Of a stretch of 64,000 bases of DNA, positions 1-9,840 are shown in pieces (the stretch's first letter is position 1; each line of letters starts with the position of its first letter). Location: positions 1-64,000 of the forward strand of contig NZ_JALQCS010000001.1 of the NCBI RefSeq assembly GCF_023277115.1, read 5' to 3'. The translations under genes and the position numbers were made by a program. Below the pieces are notes generated by a model. The model made no database searches. It was not told where the DNA came from and was given only the letters and a program-made list of their open reading frames with translations. Source of the stretch: Acidithiobacillus acidisediminis. Lineage in GTDB: Bacteria > Pseudomonadota > Gammaproteobacteria > Acidithiobacillales > Acidithiobacillaceae.

Positions 1-2
1 TC

Positions 3-149
3 ATGGCAATCAGTTCTGACGCCATTGCCGGCCTGCTGTTTATGATTGTCGCAGTTATCGGCTTCTATCTAGCCGCCGTCCATGTCATCAATCCCGTCAT
101 GGGCAAGGCAATTCTGCCAGTAGGCAGTCTGGCCCCGAAAAAGGCGTGA
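3..149 (+). CDS. Small membrane protein, possibly the C-terminal end of a longer one
   Basis: An ATG at base 3 opens a 48-residue frame ending in TGA at 147-149. Residues 8-29 are strongly hydrophobic (the stretch around AGLLFMIVAVIGFYLA) and look like a single transmembrane helix, followed by a short polar tail ending in KKA. The window begins only two bases before the ATG, so the true start may lie upstream and this may be the end of a larger membrane protein. A strong terminator follows at 173-197. I do not recognise the family. Confidence 0.45.
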   Translation: MAISSDAIAGLLFMIVAVIGFYLAAVHVINPVMGKAILPVGSLAPKKA

Positions 150-172
150 GGTGAGTTGAAATAAGTTGGGGA

Positions 173-197
173 GGGGGCGAGAACTGCCCCCTTTCTT
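173..197 (+). terminator. Rho-independent terminator after the small membrane protein
   Basis: GGGGGC at 173-178 pairs with GCCCCC at 186-191 around a 7-nt loop. The T-rich run TTTCTT follows. It sits 24 bases after the TGA at 147-149, so it most likely ends that transcript. It lies only about 30 bases before the next start codon, so the following gene either has its promoter in this gap or depends on read-through. Confidence 0.7.
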
Positions 198-224
198 GTT
201 TGAACGAATGCAGGAGCATGAAAA

Positions 225-497
225 ATGACGATCAAAGACGATGGAATGGAAAAGCAGGATGCATAACGTGCCAACGGAGGGACCATCGACGACGGCATGG
301 AAGCAGCCTCCCTCAAGGAGAAGGCTGGTCTGACCCCTGACGGGATGGAAGCAGAGGAATCAGCCACTGTGCCAGAGAATGATGGCATGGAGGCCACCAA
401 AAAGGGTCCTGGCCTAACTCCTGAAGGTATGGAGAAAGAAGACACCGAGCGCGCCCATGCTGGCACTGTCGACGATGGCATGGAGGGCGAAAAGTAG
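225..497 (+). pseudogene. DGME-repeat hydrophilic protein, interrupted by an in-frame TAA
   Basis: An AGGAG ribosome site at 212-216 precedes an ATG at 225. Translation stops after 13 codons at TAA 264-266, but the same frame then runs open to TAG 495-497. Read through, it gives about 90 residues with six copies of a DGME-type core: DDGME, DDGME, PDGME, NDGME, PEGME and DDGME, set in alternating contexts (GGTIDDGME/AGTVDDGME and AGLTPDGME/PGLTPEGME). The product is acidic and lysine-rich, with no signal peptide or membrane segment. The continuing repeat on both sides of the TAA implies one ancestral gene; AAA to TAA at codon 14 would be enough to split it. A restart at ATG 297 would give 66 residues. 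The family is unknown to me. Confidence 0.55.
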
Positions 498-506
498 CTT
501 TTCGCC
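486..506. terminator. Hairpin between the repeat gene and def
   Basis: GGCGAAAAG (486-494) and CTTTTCGCC (498-506) form a perfect 9-bp stem around the trinucleotide TAG, which is the stop codon of the repeat frame. It also lies two bases after the def stop codon (508-510), so it can fold in transcripts from both convergent genes. Neither strand has a strong U-run directly after the stem, so termination in both directions is likely but unproven. Confidence 0.55.
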
Positions 507-507
507 G

Positions 508-1017
508 CTATTTCTTCTGCTGGTATTTTTTACGACGAAAGAGATCGGTCTTGCGCGAGACCAAGCGGTCAAGAAACAACAGACCGTCGAGATGATCCAT
601 CTCGTGCTGCACGGCTCGCGCCTCATAGCCCTCACACTCGTAGACCCGATCCCGACCCTCGGCATCCTGGGCCTGTACCTGTATTCGTTCGGCGCGAATG
701 ACGTTACCGGTAAAATCTGGCACCGACATACAGCCCTCGCGCCCGACCGCCATGCCCTCCCAGGCGATGAGTTCTGGATTGATCAGAACCATCAGTCCGT
801 GGCAATCCTCTCCCAACTTGGGGCGTACATCGACGATGACGATGCGCTGCAGGCGATCGACCTGGGGCGCCGCGATTCCTACTCCGCCGGGGCCGGAGTA
901 CATAGTTTCAGTTAGATCCGCAACGAAGCGGCGTAGCTCTGCGTCGAACTCCTGCACCGGCAGCGATGGACGTGCCAGACGCGGGTCCGGATACGTGAGG
1001 ATCTCAAGCAGGGCCAT
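508..1017 (-). CDS. def: Peptide deformylase
   Basis: Removes the formyl group from the N-terminal methionine of nascent proteins in the cytoplasm. All three family motifs are present in the 169 residues: GVGIAAPQ (45-52), EGCMS (94-98, metal ligand Cys96) and HEMDH (138-142, His138 and His142 as metal ligands, Glu139 catalytic). Length is normal. The ATG overlaps the stop of the upstream ACT-protein gene by one base (TGATG), so it is translationally coupled as the last gene of the rluD-pgeF-mtn operon. In many bacteria def pairs with fmt; that partner is absent here and the gene instead follows methionine-salvage genes. Confidence 0.96.
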   Translation of the reverse strand: MALLEILTYPDPRLARPSLPVQEFDAELRRFVADLTETMYSGPGGVGIAAPQVDRLQRIVIVDVRPKLGEDCHGLMVLINPELIAWEGMAVGREGCMSVPDFTGNVIRAERIQVQAQDAEGRDRVYECEGYEARAVQHEMDHLDGLLFLDRLVSRKTDLFRRKKYQQKK

Positions 1018-1538
1018 CAGAGCAACGCCGTATCGATGGCATGAACACTAATCTCGACCCCCTGTTCCGCCTTCAACGGCTCGAGGATCTCCCGTACTTG
1101 CTCCAGCCCCGCGGGGGCCGAACCCTGAATGATCATGACATAAATCGGACGCTCTGGGTTGCCCGATTTTTCGCTTTCGAGGTCAATGATATTGAAACCA
1201 ATCTTGGCCAGCGACTCTGTCACACTGGCAACGATACCGGGATGGTCGGCACCGTAAACCGTCACCCGCACATTCGCCACATCCTCCTGTGCCGCGACAC
1301 TGGAGATTGGATCGAGATGAACGCGCAGCGCAAGACGCCGCACGGCCGGATCGAGAGCCGACTCCACCGCGCCAAAGTCGCGGCTGTAGTCGATGACTTG
1401 CATAATGGTGAAATATCCCCCAAGCCGCATCATCGAGGCGTCACCGATGGCACAATCGGCGGCATACAATGCCTGGGTGACGGCCGCAACGATACCCGGA
1501 CGATCCTCGCCGATAACGGTTAGCAGGGCTTGACTCAT
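1017..1538 (-). CDS. Tandem ACT-domain protein (GcvR-like)
   Basis: A 173-residue protein beginning MSQALLTVIGEDRPGIVA, with two ACT domains: about residues 4-75, and about 85-165 around VRVTVYGADHPGIVASVTESL. This is the layout of GcvR-type proteins, which bind amino acids and modulate regulators by protein contact. No DNA-binding or catalytic domain is present. The chosen ATG at 1538 overlaps the mtnB stop (ATGA); the open frame extends further upstream but only inside mtnB. Placement between mtnB and def suggests it may sense an amino acid linked to methionine or one-carbon metabolism, which is inference. The ligand is unknown. Confidence 0.8.
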   Translation of the reverse strand: MSQALLTVIGEDRPGIVAAVTQALYAADCAIGDASMMRLGGYFTIMQVIDYSRDFGAVESALDPAVRRLALRVHLDPISSVAAQEDVANVRVTVYGADHPGIVASVTESLAKIGFNIIDLESEKSGNPERPIYVMIIQGSAPAGLEQVREILEPLKAEQGVEISVHAIDTALL

Positions 1539-2164
1539 GACTCTCCTCCCAGTCCCAGGAGCCGCGCCTGGGTCAAATAGCGAAAACAATATTCCAGCAG
1601 TTCGAGATGATGCCGCGCCTGAGCAAAATTGTCGCCCCACGCCGTCACTCCATGCAGGTGAATCAGGGCGCCGGGTATTCGCGGCGGAGTCTGGGTAAAG
1701 CCCGCGTCCATGTCTTCGGCAATTCGTTGCACCTGCACATGATTGGCAAAGACAGGCAAATCGACTGCCGGCTCGGCCTCCGCCACTCCCAGACCCTTCA
1801 GCATCTCCACTGGCGGCAAGCGTAACTGCCCATTACGGGCAAAATGCCCACAGAGATTGGCCTCGACGGAGTGGACATGAAACACCACCTGAGCCGCAGG
1901 AAAATGGCGGTAGATCACTTGGTGGATGCTGGTTTCTGCAGAAGGACGTCGTCCCTCAGTGCCTGCCCTCACCGTACCCTGCAGATCCACCGCGACGAAA
2001 TCTTCCTGTTGCAGCGCATCCTTGGGACGACCACTCGCCGTAATCCAAAAACTGTCTTCATCGCGCCGCGCCGAGAGGTTACCGGCGGTACCCAACATCC
2101 AGCCGCGCCCATAAAAATCGCTGGCAGCCTGCGCCAACGCCGCACGCAGCGCATCGTCGTTCAT
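1535..2164 (-). CDS. mtnB: Methylthioribulose-1-phosphate dehydratase
   Basis: Dehydrates 5-methylthioribulose-1-phosphate to 2,3-diketo-5-methylthiopentyl-1-phosphate in methionine salvage. The 209 residues have the class II aldolase fold: GTAGNLSAR near the N-terminus, catalytic Glu77 in SAETSIHQ, the zinc pair His96/His98 in FHVHS, and a third histidine around 169-171 before GVTAWG. Neighbouring RLP enolase, MtnX and MtnD genes place it in salvage rather than fuculose or ribulose aldol metabolism. ATG 2164 overlaps the mtnX stop by four bases. Confidence 0.93.
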   Translation of the reverse strand: MNDDALRAALAQAASDFYGRGWMLGTAGNLSARRDEDSFWITASGRPKDALQQEDFVAVDLQGTVRAGTEGRRPSAETSIHQVIYRHFPAAQVVFHVHSVEANLCGHFARNGQLRLPPVEMLKGLGVAEAEPAVDLPVFANHVQVQRIAEDMDAGFTQTPPRIPGALIHLHGVTAWGDNFAQARHHLELLEYCFRYLTQARLLGLGGES

Positions 2165-2796
2165 TGTCGATCCTCTTGCAGGGCGTGCAGGATGTCGTAG
2201 AAGTCCTGAAAGGGCGTAAAGGGCCGCCCCTCTGCACGCAAGTACTCGACCAAACGATCCCGCGCAAAGACGCGCGGACAGTCACGCGCGAGGCGCAGGT
2301 CGGTGGTGGAGTCCCCGATACAGATGGCCGCGTCAGGATGATATTGCGCATAGATGGCGCGCTTGACCACCAGTTCCTGGGCATCCTCCCAAGGCGAATA
2401 GACGCGCAGGAACGGCCCGGAGAGATCCACCTCCAAACCATGGATGGCGCGAATCTGCCCCCGCAGGGGAGCGAGAACCAGTTCAACCATCCGGGTGAAA
2501 CCACCCGTCACTACCAGAAGAGACCAACCGAGCCCCGGCAGGGCCTGCAGAAATTCCTCGAAACCGGCGCGCAGATGACTATTATCGACGACAAAGCGTT
2601 CCAATTCCGGCCAGCGCGGGCTGGGAATCGTTGCGAGGATCTCACTCAAACCTTGGTGCAAGGAGATTTGTAGCGCCAGAATCTGCGGTAGGATGCGCGA
2701 TGTCGCCGCGGGTGCGAAGTGCCGCAGGAGATCATGAAAGATCTCTTCCTCCAGGATGGTGCCGTCGAAATCACAAAAGATGAGTTGCTCAGCCAT
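2161..2796 (-). CDS. mtnX: 2-hydroxy-3-keto-5-methylthiopentenyl-1-phosphate phosphatase
   Basis: HAD-family phosphatase that removes the phosphate from the enolised methylthiopentenyl intermediate, giving the acireductone used by MtnD. The 211-residue protein starts MAEQLIFCDFDGTI (nucleophile Asp9, general acid Asp11), then has the motif II threonine in VVTGGF and the motif IV acidic pair in CIGDSTTDL. The ATG at 2796 was chosen because the upstream extension lacks family similarity and lies inside the RLP gene. It overlaps mtnW by 8 bases. The separate RLP plus MtnX route is the Bacillus-type pathway, the alternative being a single MtnC enolase-phosphatase. Confidence 0.92.
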   Translation of the reverse strand: MAEQLIFCDFDGTILEEEIFHDLLRHFAPAATSRILPQILALQISLHQGLSEILATIPSPRWPELERFVVDNSHLRAGFEEFLQALPGLGWSLLVVTGGFTRMVELVLAPLRGQIRAIHGLEVDLSGPFLRVYSPWEDAQELVVKRAIYAQYHPDAAICIGDSTTDLRLARDCPRVFARDRLVEYLRAEGRPFTPFQDFYDILHALQEDRQ

Positions 2797-3964
2797 GCGT
2801 GCTGCCCCACTTCGCCACGGCACTGCGCAGGGGACCGGCAGGAAGCGATTCCAGAGCGAAACTCTCCCCTTCCTGCCAGCGCTGCCATGCCTCCTGAAAG
2901 GCGAATACCCCCGCCGCTGCCCCGTCAGGATGATCCATGATCCCGGTACCGGCATTGAGGATGACCTCGTTGCCGTAGTCAGCAAGAATCTGCGGCAGAA
3001 TACCCGGGTGCACTCCAGCAGAGGGCACGGGTGCCACAGCGCGGGCGCGCAGCGCATCGCGAATGGCGTATTCCTCGCTGACGGGAAAGGGCAGACTGCC
3101 ATAGTGTGCCGGGTAGAGCACGGCATCCGCGCCCGCATGGGTCATCAGGGTACCCAGCGTCAGCGCGTACGCGAGGCCGTGATCTGGCGCCGCCGAAAAG
3201 GCTCCGGCCAGGGCCGGGTGGGCAAAGATCGGCACCTCGATCTCTGGATCACTGGCCAAGGCCTCGAGGACGGGGTAGCCATAGGCGAGTACGTTGAGGA
3301 GCAAAGCGTTGGCGCCCTCCGTGACCAGCCGTCGCGCCAGATCCTGAACTTCACGAGCGTTACCGGAGAGGTTTACCGCATAGAGCAGATCCCGCCCCTG
3401 GCGGTCACGACGCGCCTCGACAATCGGTGCGCAGGCGCGCCAACGCTCCAGGGTGGGTGCCGATCCAAGGTTGGGCAGGATCTCATCATCCTTGATGATG
3501 TCCAAACCGGCCATGGCGACTTCTGCAAGAATTGCGGCATGATCTTCCGCCGTCAGCCCTAGTGCGGGCTTGAAGATGGCCATGAAGAGCGGACGATCGC
3601 TAACACCGAGGCGCGCCCGCATCCCCGCCAGCCCGAAGCGCGGCTGTACCCCATAATCCTTCGGTAAGCGCAGACCCACAACCTTGGCCGCCCCCCCCAG
3701 GGAATACTTGCCAAAGATCATGGTCAGCAGGCTACCGATACCCCCGTCCACATTGGCGCGAGGAAAAGCTACCGTCGCCAGCGCGCTGCCATCTTCGGCC
3801 TGCCGGATCCGCAACACCTCGCCGAGATGCGCGCGCAAGCTCTCCTCGCGATGGCGAAAGCGCTCATCCCAGGAACCCGCCGTTTGTCCGATAGCGAGGA
3901 TCTGCGCCTGCCTTTCCGCATCCACCCCCGCCGGAAATCGATAATCCACCTCGATCGCAGTCAT
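2789..3964 (-). CDS. mtnW: RuBisCO-like protein, 2,3-diketo-5-methylthiopentyl-1-phosphate enolase
   Basis: A 391-residue form IV RuBisCO relative that enolises diketo-methylthiopentyl-phosphate instead of fixing CO2. The activating Lys158 and metal ligands Asp160 and Glu161 are in GLDIIKDDE. The first active-site lysine is Lys132 in FKPALGL, where the second lysine of true RuBisCO is replaced by Ala134. His249 is retained in FAHPALAG, but the following arginine and histidine of RuBisCO are replaced by Pro and Ala, and the loop 6 lysine region reads YPAHYGSLPFP. The phosphate-binding segments PSAG and LNAGTG remain. Context between mtnD and mtnX supports MtnW rather than other RLP clades. ATG 3964 overlaps the mtnD stop. 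Confidence 0.93.
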   Translation of the reverse strand: MTAIEVDYRFPAGVDAERQAQILAIGQTAGSWDERFRHREESLRAHLGEVLRIRQAEDGSALATVAFPRANVDGGIGSLLTMIFGKYSLGGAAKVVGLRLPKDYGVQPRFGLAGMRARLGVSDRPLFMAIFKPALGLTAEDHAAILAEVAMAGLDIIKDDEILPNLGSAPTLERWRACAPIVEARRDRQGRDLLYAVNLSGNAREVQDLARRLVTEGANALLLNVLAYGYPVLEALASDPEIEVPIFAHPALAGAFSAAPDHGLAYALTLGTLMTHAGADAVLYPAHYGSLPFPVSEEYAIRDALRARAVAPVPSAGVHPGILPQILADYGNEVILNAGTGIMDHPDGAAAGVFAFQEAWQRWQEGESFALESLPAGPLRSAVAKWGSTHG

Positions 3965-4506
3965 GGTCGGGGAAATTCCTCCATGGCGCGGTCCTGATAC
4001 ACCGGCACCCAGCCACCCCGGGCACTGAAATAGCGTACCGCCTTGATCCGCTGTTTTTCATTCAAACGGAACCAGTGCTCGACCCCGGCGGGGATATCGA
4101 TGTAATCCCCCGCATCCACCGTCACCTCGAGCTGCCGCCCATCGGGCAAGACAAAGCCAAAGACGCCCTCGCCATCGACGATGTAGCGGACTTCTTCATC
4201 CTCATGGATATGAATGCGGCAAAATTTGGCATCCAGTTCGGCCAGGCTGGGGTGCTGCGGATGGAGAACAACCAGATCGCGTTCCTGGTAGCCACGTTCC
4301 TCCCGTAGCTCCTGAAACACATCATCCAGGGCCTCGAGCAGGGACGCCTGCGCATCGGCATCGAGTTCGGCAGATGCGAGCCAGGGCGCCGCCGCCGGGG
4401 CAATGGGATACTGGCGCAGGCGCACCCCCAGGGGCGCCAGTGCGGCCATCAAGGCCGGCGCATCCTGACTCTCTCCGCCATGATTTCCCCAGGTCCACGT
4501 CTTCAT
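3961..4506 (-). CDS. mtnD: Acireductone dioxygenase
   Basis: Cupin metalloenzyme that oxidises the acireductone to formate and 4-methylthio-2-oxobutyrate, the direct keto-acid precursor of methionine (Fe form). The 181 residues carry HIHEDEE with metal ligands His99, His101 and Glu105, and the fourth ligand His144 in GVEHWF. Length matches the family. Start MKTWTW at 4506 overlaps the pgeF stop by four bases (ATGA). The final aminotransferase of the pathway is not in the operon. Confidence 0.94.
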   Translation of the reverse strand: MKTWTWGNHGGESQDAPALMAALAPLGVRLRQYPIAPAAAPWLASAELDADAQASLLEALDDVFQELREERGYQERDLVVLHPQHPSLAELDAKFCRIHIHEDEEVRYIVDGEGVFGFVLPDGRQLEVTVDAGDYIDIPAGVEHWFRLNEKQRIKAVRYFSARGGWVPVYQDRAMEEFPRP

Positions 4507-5255
4507 GGCCACTCCCTCCAGATCAAGGACGCCATTCGTCCACACTGCCCCTGGCGACGATAGGAGAAGAACAGCTGCTCGTCGCCAAAGGTGCAATGCT
4601 CGCCGCCCCAAACCTGTTTCACCCCGAGGCGTGCCAAACGCCGCCGCGCCAAGAGCGGCAAGTCGGCATAGAAGCGGTCACCTGGCCCCGGCCGAAAGCC
4701 TTCCTCATCCCCCGGATCGGCAGCCAGGAAGGCTGCCCGCAGTTCCGCTCCAACCTGGTACTGGGTCGGCCCAATCGCCGGCCCCAAGTATACCAGAATT
4801 TCCTCTGGCGCCATGTCCATGGCCGCAATTCCCGCCTCAATAACGCCCCCGACCAGTCCGCGCCAACCGGCATGCAAAGCGCCGATGGCGCGGCCATCCT
4901 GACTGGCCAGCAAGATCGGCAGACAGTCGGCCGTGAGAATCGCCAAGACCCCACCCGAGTGGCTCACCGCCCCATCGCCCCGGCGCTCCGACTCCGGGAT
5001 CTCCGCCGTGCGCTGCACGATGTCACACCCGTGCACCTGCTGCAGCCAATAGGGCTCCTCAGGTAAGTGCAAGGTGCTCTGCAGCAGAGAACGGTTGCGG
5101 GCGACCACGACGGGATCATCCCCCACGTGGGTCGCCAGATTGAAACCGCTGTAGGGCCCGCTGCCATAACCGCCCTTTCGCGTCGTGACTGCCGCCCGTA
5201 AACCGGCGGGCAGCGGCCAGTCGGGGACGAGAAAGAAAGGGCCGCTGCTAGGCAC
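4503..5255 (-). CDS. pgeF: PgeF/YfiH/LACC1 family purine nucleoside phosphorylase-type protein
   Basis: A 250-residue member of the multicopper-polyphenol-oxidase-named (YfiH, YlmD, LACC1) family. The zinc triad is present: His75 in QQVHG, Cys111 in TADCLPI and His128 in LHAGWRG. Members of this family have been described as adenosine and methylthioadenosine phosphorylases, and in E. coli as a peptidoglycan-editing factor. The start is a GTG at 5255 overlapping rluD by eight bases; no in-frame ATG fits. It is translationally coupled to mtnD, so a role in supplying methylthioribose-1-phosphate to salvage is plausible (inference). Confidence 0.88.
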   Translation of the reverse strand: MPSSGPFFLVPDWPLPAGLRAAVTTRKGGYGSGPYSGFNLATHVGDDPVVVARNRSLLQSTLHLPEEPYWLQQVHGCDIVQRTAEIPESERRGDGAVSHSGGVLAILTADCLPILLASQDGRAIGALHAGWRGLVGGVIEAGIAAMDMAPEEILVYLGPAIGPTQYQVGAELRAAFLAADPGDEEGFRPGPGDRFYADLPLLARRRLARLGVKQVWGGEHCTFGDEQLFFSYRRQGQCGRMASLIWREWP

Positions 5256-6204
5256 GCGGAGCACGCCGCAGCAAGGCGAGCAAGGCCTCGAAGTCCTCGG
5301 GCAAGGGACTTTCCCAGGCACAATGTTCCCCATCACCTGGGTGCTCCAGTTCAAGACGCCAGGCGTGCAGGGCCTGACGCCGAAATTCGTTCCAGGTAGC
5401 CAGGGCCGCCGGATCCAGACCGGGAGGGACGATGCGGCGACCACCATAGACCGGATCACCGACCAAGGGATGACCGAGGTGCCGCATATGCACGCGGATT
5501 TGGTGCGTGCGACCGCTGGCCAAACGCAGCCGCAACAGGGTATGCCGGGAAAAACGCTCGAGCAGGCGGTAGTCGGTACGTGCCCAGCGGCCATCGTCGC
5601 GTACCGTCATGCGCAAGCGATCCTGAGGGTGGCGACCAATGGGCACCTCAACACGTCCGCCCCCGGTCATCGCCCCCTGAACCAGAGCAATGTACTCCCG
5701 GTGCACACTCCGCTCGGCCAGCTGCTCAATGAGATCCTGACGGGCATGTTCGCTCTTGGCGACCACCAGAAGGCCGCTGGTGTCTTTATCCAGGCGATGG
5801 ACGATCCCTGCGCGTGGCAAGTGCGCATTAGCGGGACAGTGCGCAAGTACCGCATTGGCCAAGGTGCCCTGAGGGTGACCCGCGCCCGGGTGGGTAAGCA
5901 TGCCGGCGGGCTTATCGACGACCAGAATCTCCGCATCTTCGTGTACGATGCGCAGTGGTATCGGTTCGGCCAGCCAGTGTTCCGGCTCTCGTGGCGGAAC
6001 CAGCACCCGTACCGATTCCCCGCCCCGGACGCGCAGGCTGGGGCGGGCATGTTGTCCGTCGATCTCGATCTCACCGGCCTGCAACAATTCCTGGATGCGG
6101 CTACGGCTGAGCTGCGGCAACAGCTCGGCCAGGAGGCTGTCGAGACGTTCACCGCCCCTCTCCTCTGGCAAAAGTAGCGCAATTTCCGTAGTATCCCCGC
6201 TCAT
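5248..6204 (-). CDS. rluD: 23S rRNA pseudouridine synthase RluD
   Basis: Isomerises uridines of helix 69 in 23S rRNA. In 318 residues there is an N-terminal S4 RNA-binding domain (RSRIQELLQAGEIEIDG, about 34-50) and a RluA-type catalytic core with HRLDKDTSG, whose Asp139 is the catalytic residue at the same number as in E. coli RluD. It heads the minus-strand operon; rluD followed by pgeF is a common proteobacterial pair. The start at 6204 is 28 bases from the divergent bamD start, so its promoter must lie largely within bamD coding sequence. Confidence 0.94.
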   Translation of the reverse strand: MSGDTTEIALLLPEERGGERLDSLLAELLPQLSRSRIQELLQAGEIEIDGQHARPSLRVRGGESVRVLVPPREPEHWLAEPIPLRIVHEDAEILVVDKPAGMLTHPGAGHPQGTLANAVLAHCPANAHLPRAGIVHRLDKDTSGLLVVAKSEHARQDLIEQLAERSVHREYIALVQGAMTGGGRVEVPIGRHPQDRLRMTVRDDGRWARTDYRLLERFSRHTLLRLRLASGRTHQIRVHMRHLGHPLVGDPVYGGRRIVPPGLDPAALATWNEFRRQALHAWRLELEHPGDGEHCAWESPLPEDFEALLALLRRAPRA

Positions 6205-6232
6205 GGCTCGCCACTATAGATCATTGCTCGGC

Positions 6233-6968
6233 ATGCGCAAACGCTCCCTCATCGTAATCACGGTTCTCGCACTGAGCGCAGCGGGTTGCGCCTCGGACAA
6301 TCACAAGCACAACCTGATGGACTCCCATGAGGCCGCCGCGACCATGTATCAGACCGCCAAGAAGGCGCAGGACCGCGGCGATTACAGTAGCGCAGTACGC
6401 GACTACCAGGATCTTGAGGCGATGTATCCCTATGGTCCCTATGCCGAGCAGGCGCAACTGAATACCGCCTATAGCTTTTACAAGCAGGGAGATTCCAAGG
6501 CAGCAGCAGCAGCGGCAGAGCGCTTCATCAAGCTTCATCCGGTGAATCCTTACGTAGACTATGCCTGGTACCTGAAAGGCATCGCCCAATATCAGGCCAT
6601 CGAAGGGGCAAACTGGAATCCGGTGCCATTGCACGAGGCCTTTGATACCTTCGAGACCCTGGTCAAGCGTTGGCCCAAGAGCGCCTATGCGGCGGATGCT
6701 CGCCTACGCATGGAAAAGATCATCGACCTCCTGGGGAAGCGCAATCTCGATATTTGTAAATTTTACTATGCGCGGGACGCCTATGTGGCCTCTGCTAACC
6801 GCTGTGCGCGGGTAGTGACCAAATACCAGCTCAGTCCGGCACGGGAAGAGGCGCTTTATTATTTATATCTTTCCTACAAACACCTGAATCTGAGCAATCT
6901 AGCGCAGAATACGGCAAAAATTCTGCGCTTCAATTATCCGCAGGGGAAATACACCCGAAAACTCGGCT

Positions 6969-6970
<2 letters not shown>
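6233..6970 (+). CDS. bamD: Outer membrane assembly lipoprotein BamD
   Basis: Periplasmic lipoprotein of the BAM complex that inserts beta-barrels into the outer membrane. From ATG 6233 it has 245 residues, the length of E. coli BamD. It has a signal peptide (MRKRSLIVITVLALSAAGC) with lipidated Cys19; the -3 position is Ala, slightly off the lipobox consensus. Repeated helical TPR units follow. An in-frame ATG at 6203 would add ten residues; the later start gives a better signal peptide, but neither has a good ribosome site. It is a single gene, with rluD divergent upstream and glnB convergent downstream. Confidence 0.92.
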
Positions 6971-8960
<1,990 letters not shown>

Positions 8961-8964
8961 CTTC

Positions 8965-9840
8965 TCAGGCCCCCAACACCCGAGCCGCTACCGCCCCGAG
9001 ATCCGCGGGAGAGGAGACACAATGTACCCCGGCGGCACGCAAGATCTCGTATTTAGCCGCCGCTGTCCCAGCGCCGCCATCGATGATCGCGCCCGCGTGC
9101 CCCATCCGTTTCCCCTTGGGCGCCGTCGAACCGGCAATGAAGGCGACGACGGGCTTGCGCATCTCCAGCCGAATGTATTCCGCCGCCTCCTCTTCCAGAC
9201 GCCCGCCGATCTCCCCCACCATGATGACCAGTTCGGTTTGCGGGTCCGCTTCAAACAAACGCAAAACCGACACGAAATCCATGCCGATGAGGGGATCGCC
9301 GCCGATGCCCACACAGCTGCTCTGGCCGAGTCCCAGTCGGGTGGTTTGTTCCACCGCCTCGTAGGTGAGGGTTCCGGAACGGGAAACGATCCCCACCCGC
9401 CCAGACAGATGGATCTTGCCCGGCATGATGCCGATCTTGGCCTGCCCGGGGGTAATGACCCCCGGACAGTTGGGCCCAATCAGCCGCGTATGCGGGCGAC
9501 TGGCCAGATATTGCTTGACCAGCAACATATCGTAGACCGGAATACCCTCGGTGATACAAACGATTAGCTCGATGCCTGCCGCTGCCGCCTCGATGATGGC
9601 ATCGGCCGCGAAGGGCGAAGGCACATAGATTACACTCGCCTCGGCGCCAGTGGCGGCGACAGCCTGCGCGACAGTGTCGAAGACCGGCAGACCGAGGTGT
9701 TTGCTGCCCCCCTTGCCCGGAGTTACACCACCCACCATGCGCGTGCCGTAGGCCATCGCCTGCTCAGAGTGAAACGTACCCTGCTTACCGGTAAAGCCTT
9801 GGCAGATGACGCGGGTTTCCTGCTGGAGAAGAATGCTCAT
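8965..9840 (-). CDS. sucD: Succinyl-CoA ligase (ADP-forming) alpha subunit
   Basis: CoA-binding and phosphohistidine-carrying subunit of succinyl-CoA synthetase. In 291 residues the CoA site lies near [14 protein letters not shown] (15-28), the dinucleotide-like loop in [12 protein letters not shown], and the phosphorylated His248 in GHAGAII. It starts at ATG 9840, overlapping the stop of a small unknown gene that separates it from sucC. nadE follows after four bases. Confidence 0.96.
   Translation of the reverse strand: MSILLQQETRVICQGFTGKQGTFHSEQAMAYGTRMVGGVTPGKGGSKHLGLPVFDTVAQAVAATGAEASVIYVPSPFAADAIIEAAAAGIELIVCITEGIPVYDMLLVKQYLASRPHTRLIGPNCPGVITPGQAKIGIMPGKIHLSGRVGIVSRSGTLTYEAVEQTTRLGLGQSSCVGIGGDPLIGMDFVSVLRLFEADPQTELVIMVGEIGGRLEEEAAEYIRLEMRKPVVAFIAGSTAPKGKRMGHAGAIIDGGAGTAAAKYEILRAAGVHCVSSPADLGAVAARVLGA

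Noticed and set aside
65-481. 138-residue minus-strand frame with repeated MPSS-type segments
   Set aside because: It is the antisense image of the DGME repeats, and lies over a terminator and the small membrane gene; no ribosome site or family match.
225-497. CRISPR-like or tandem DNA repeats (GATGGCATGGA recurring)
   Set aside because: The recurrences follow codon frame, vary in third positions and have uneven spacing of 12-17 residues, so they reflect a repeated peptide motif, not a CRISPR array.
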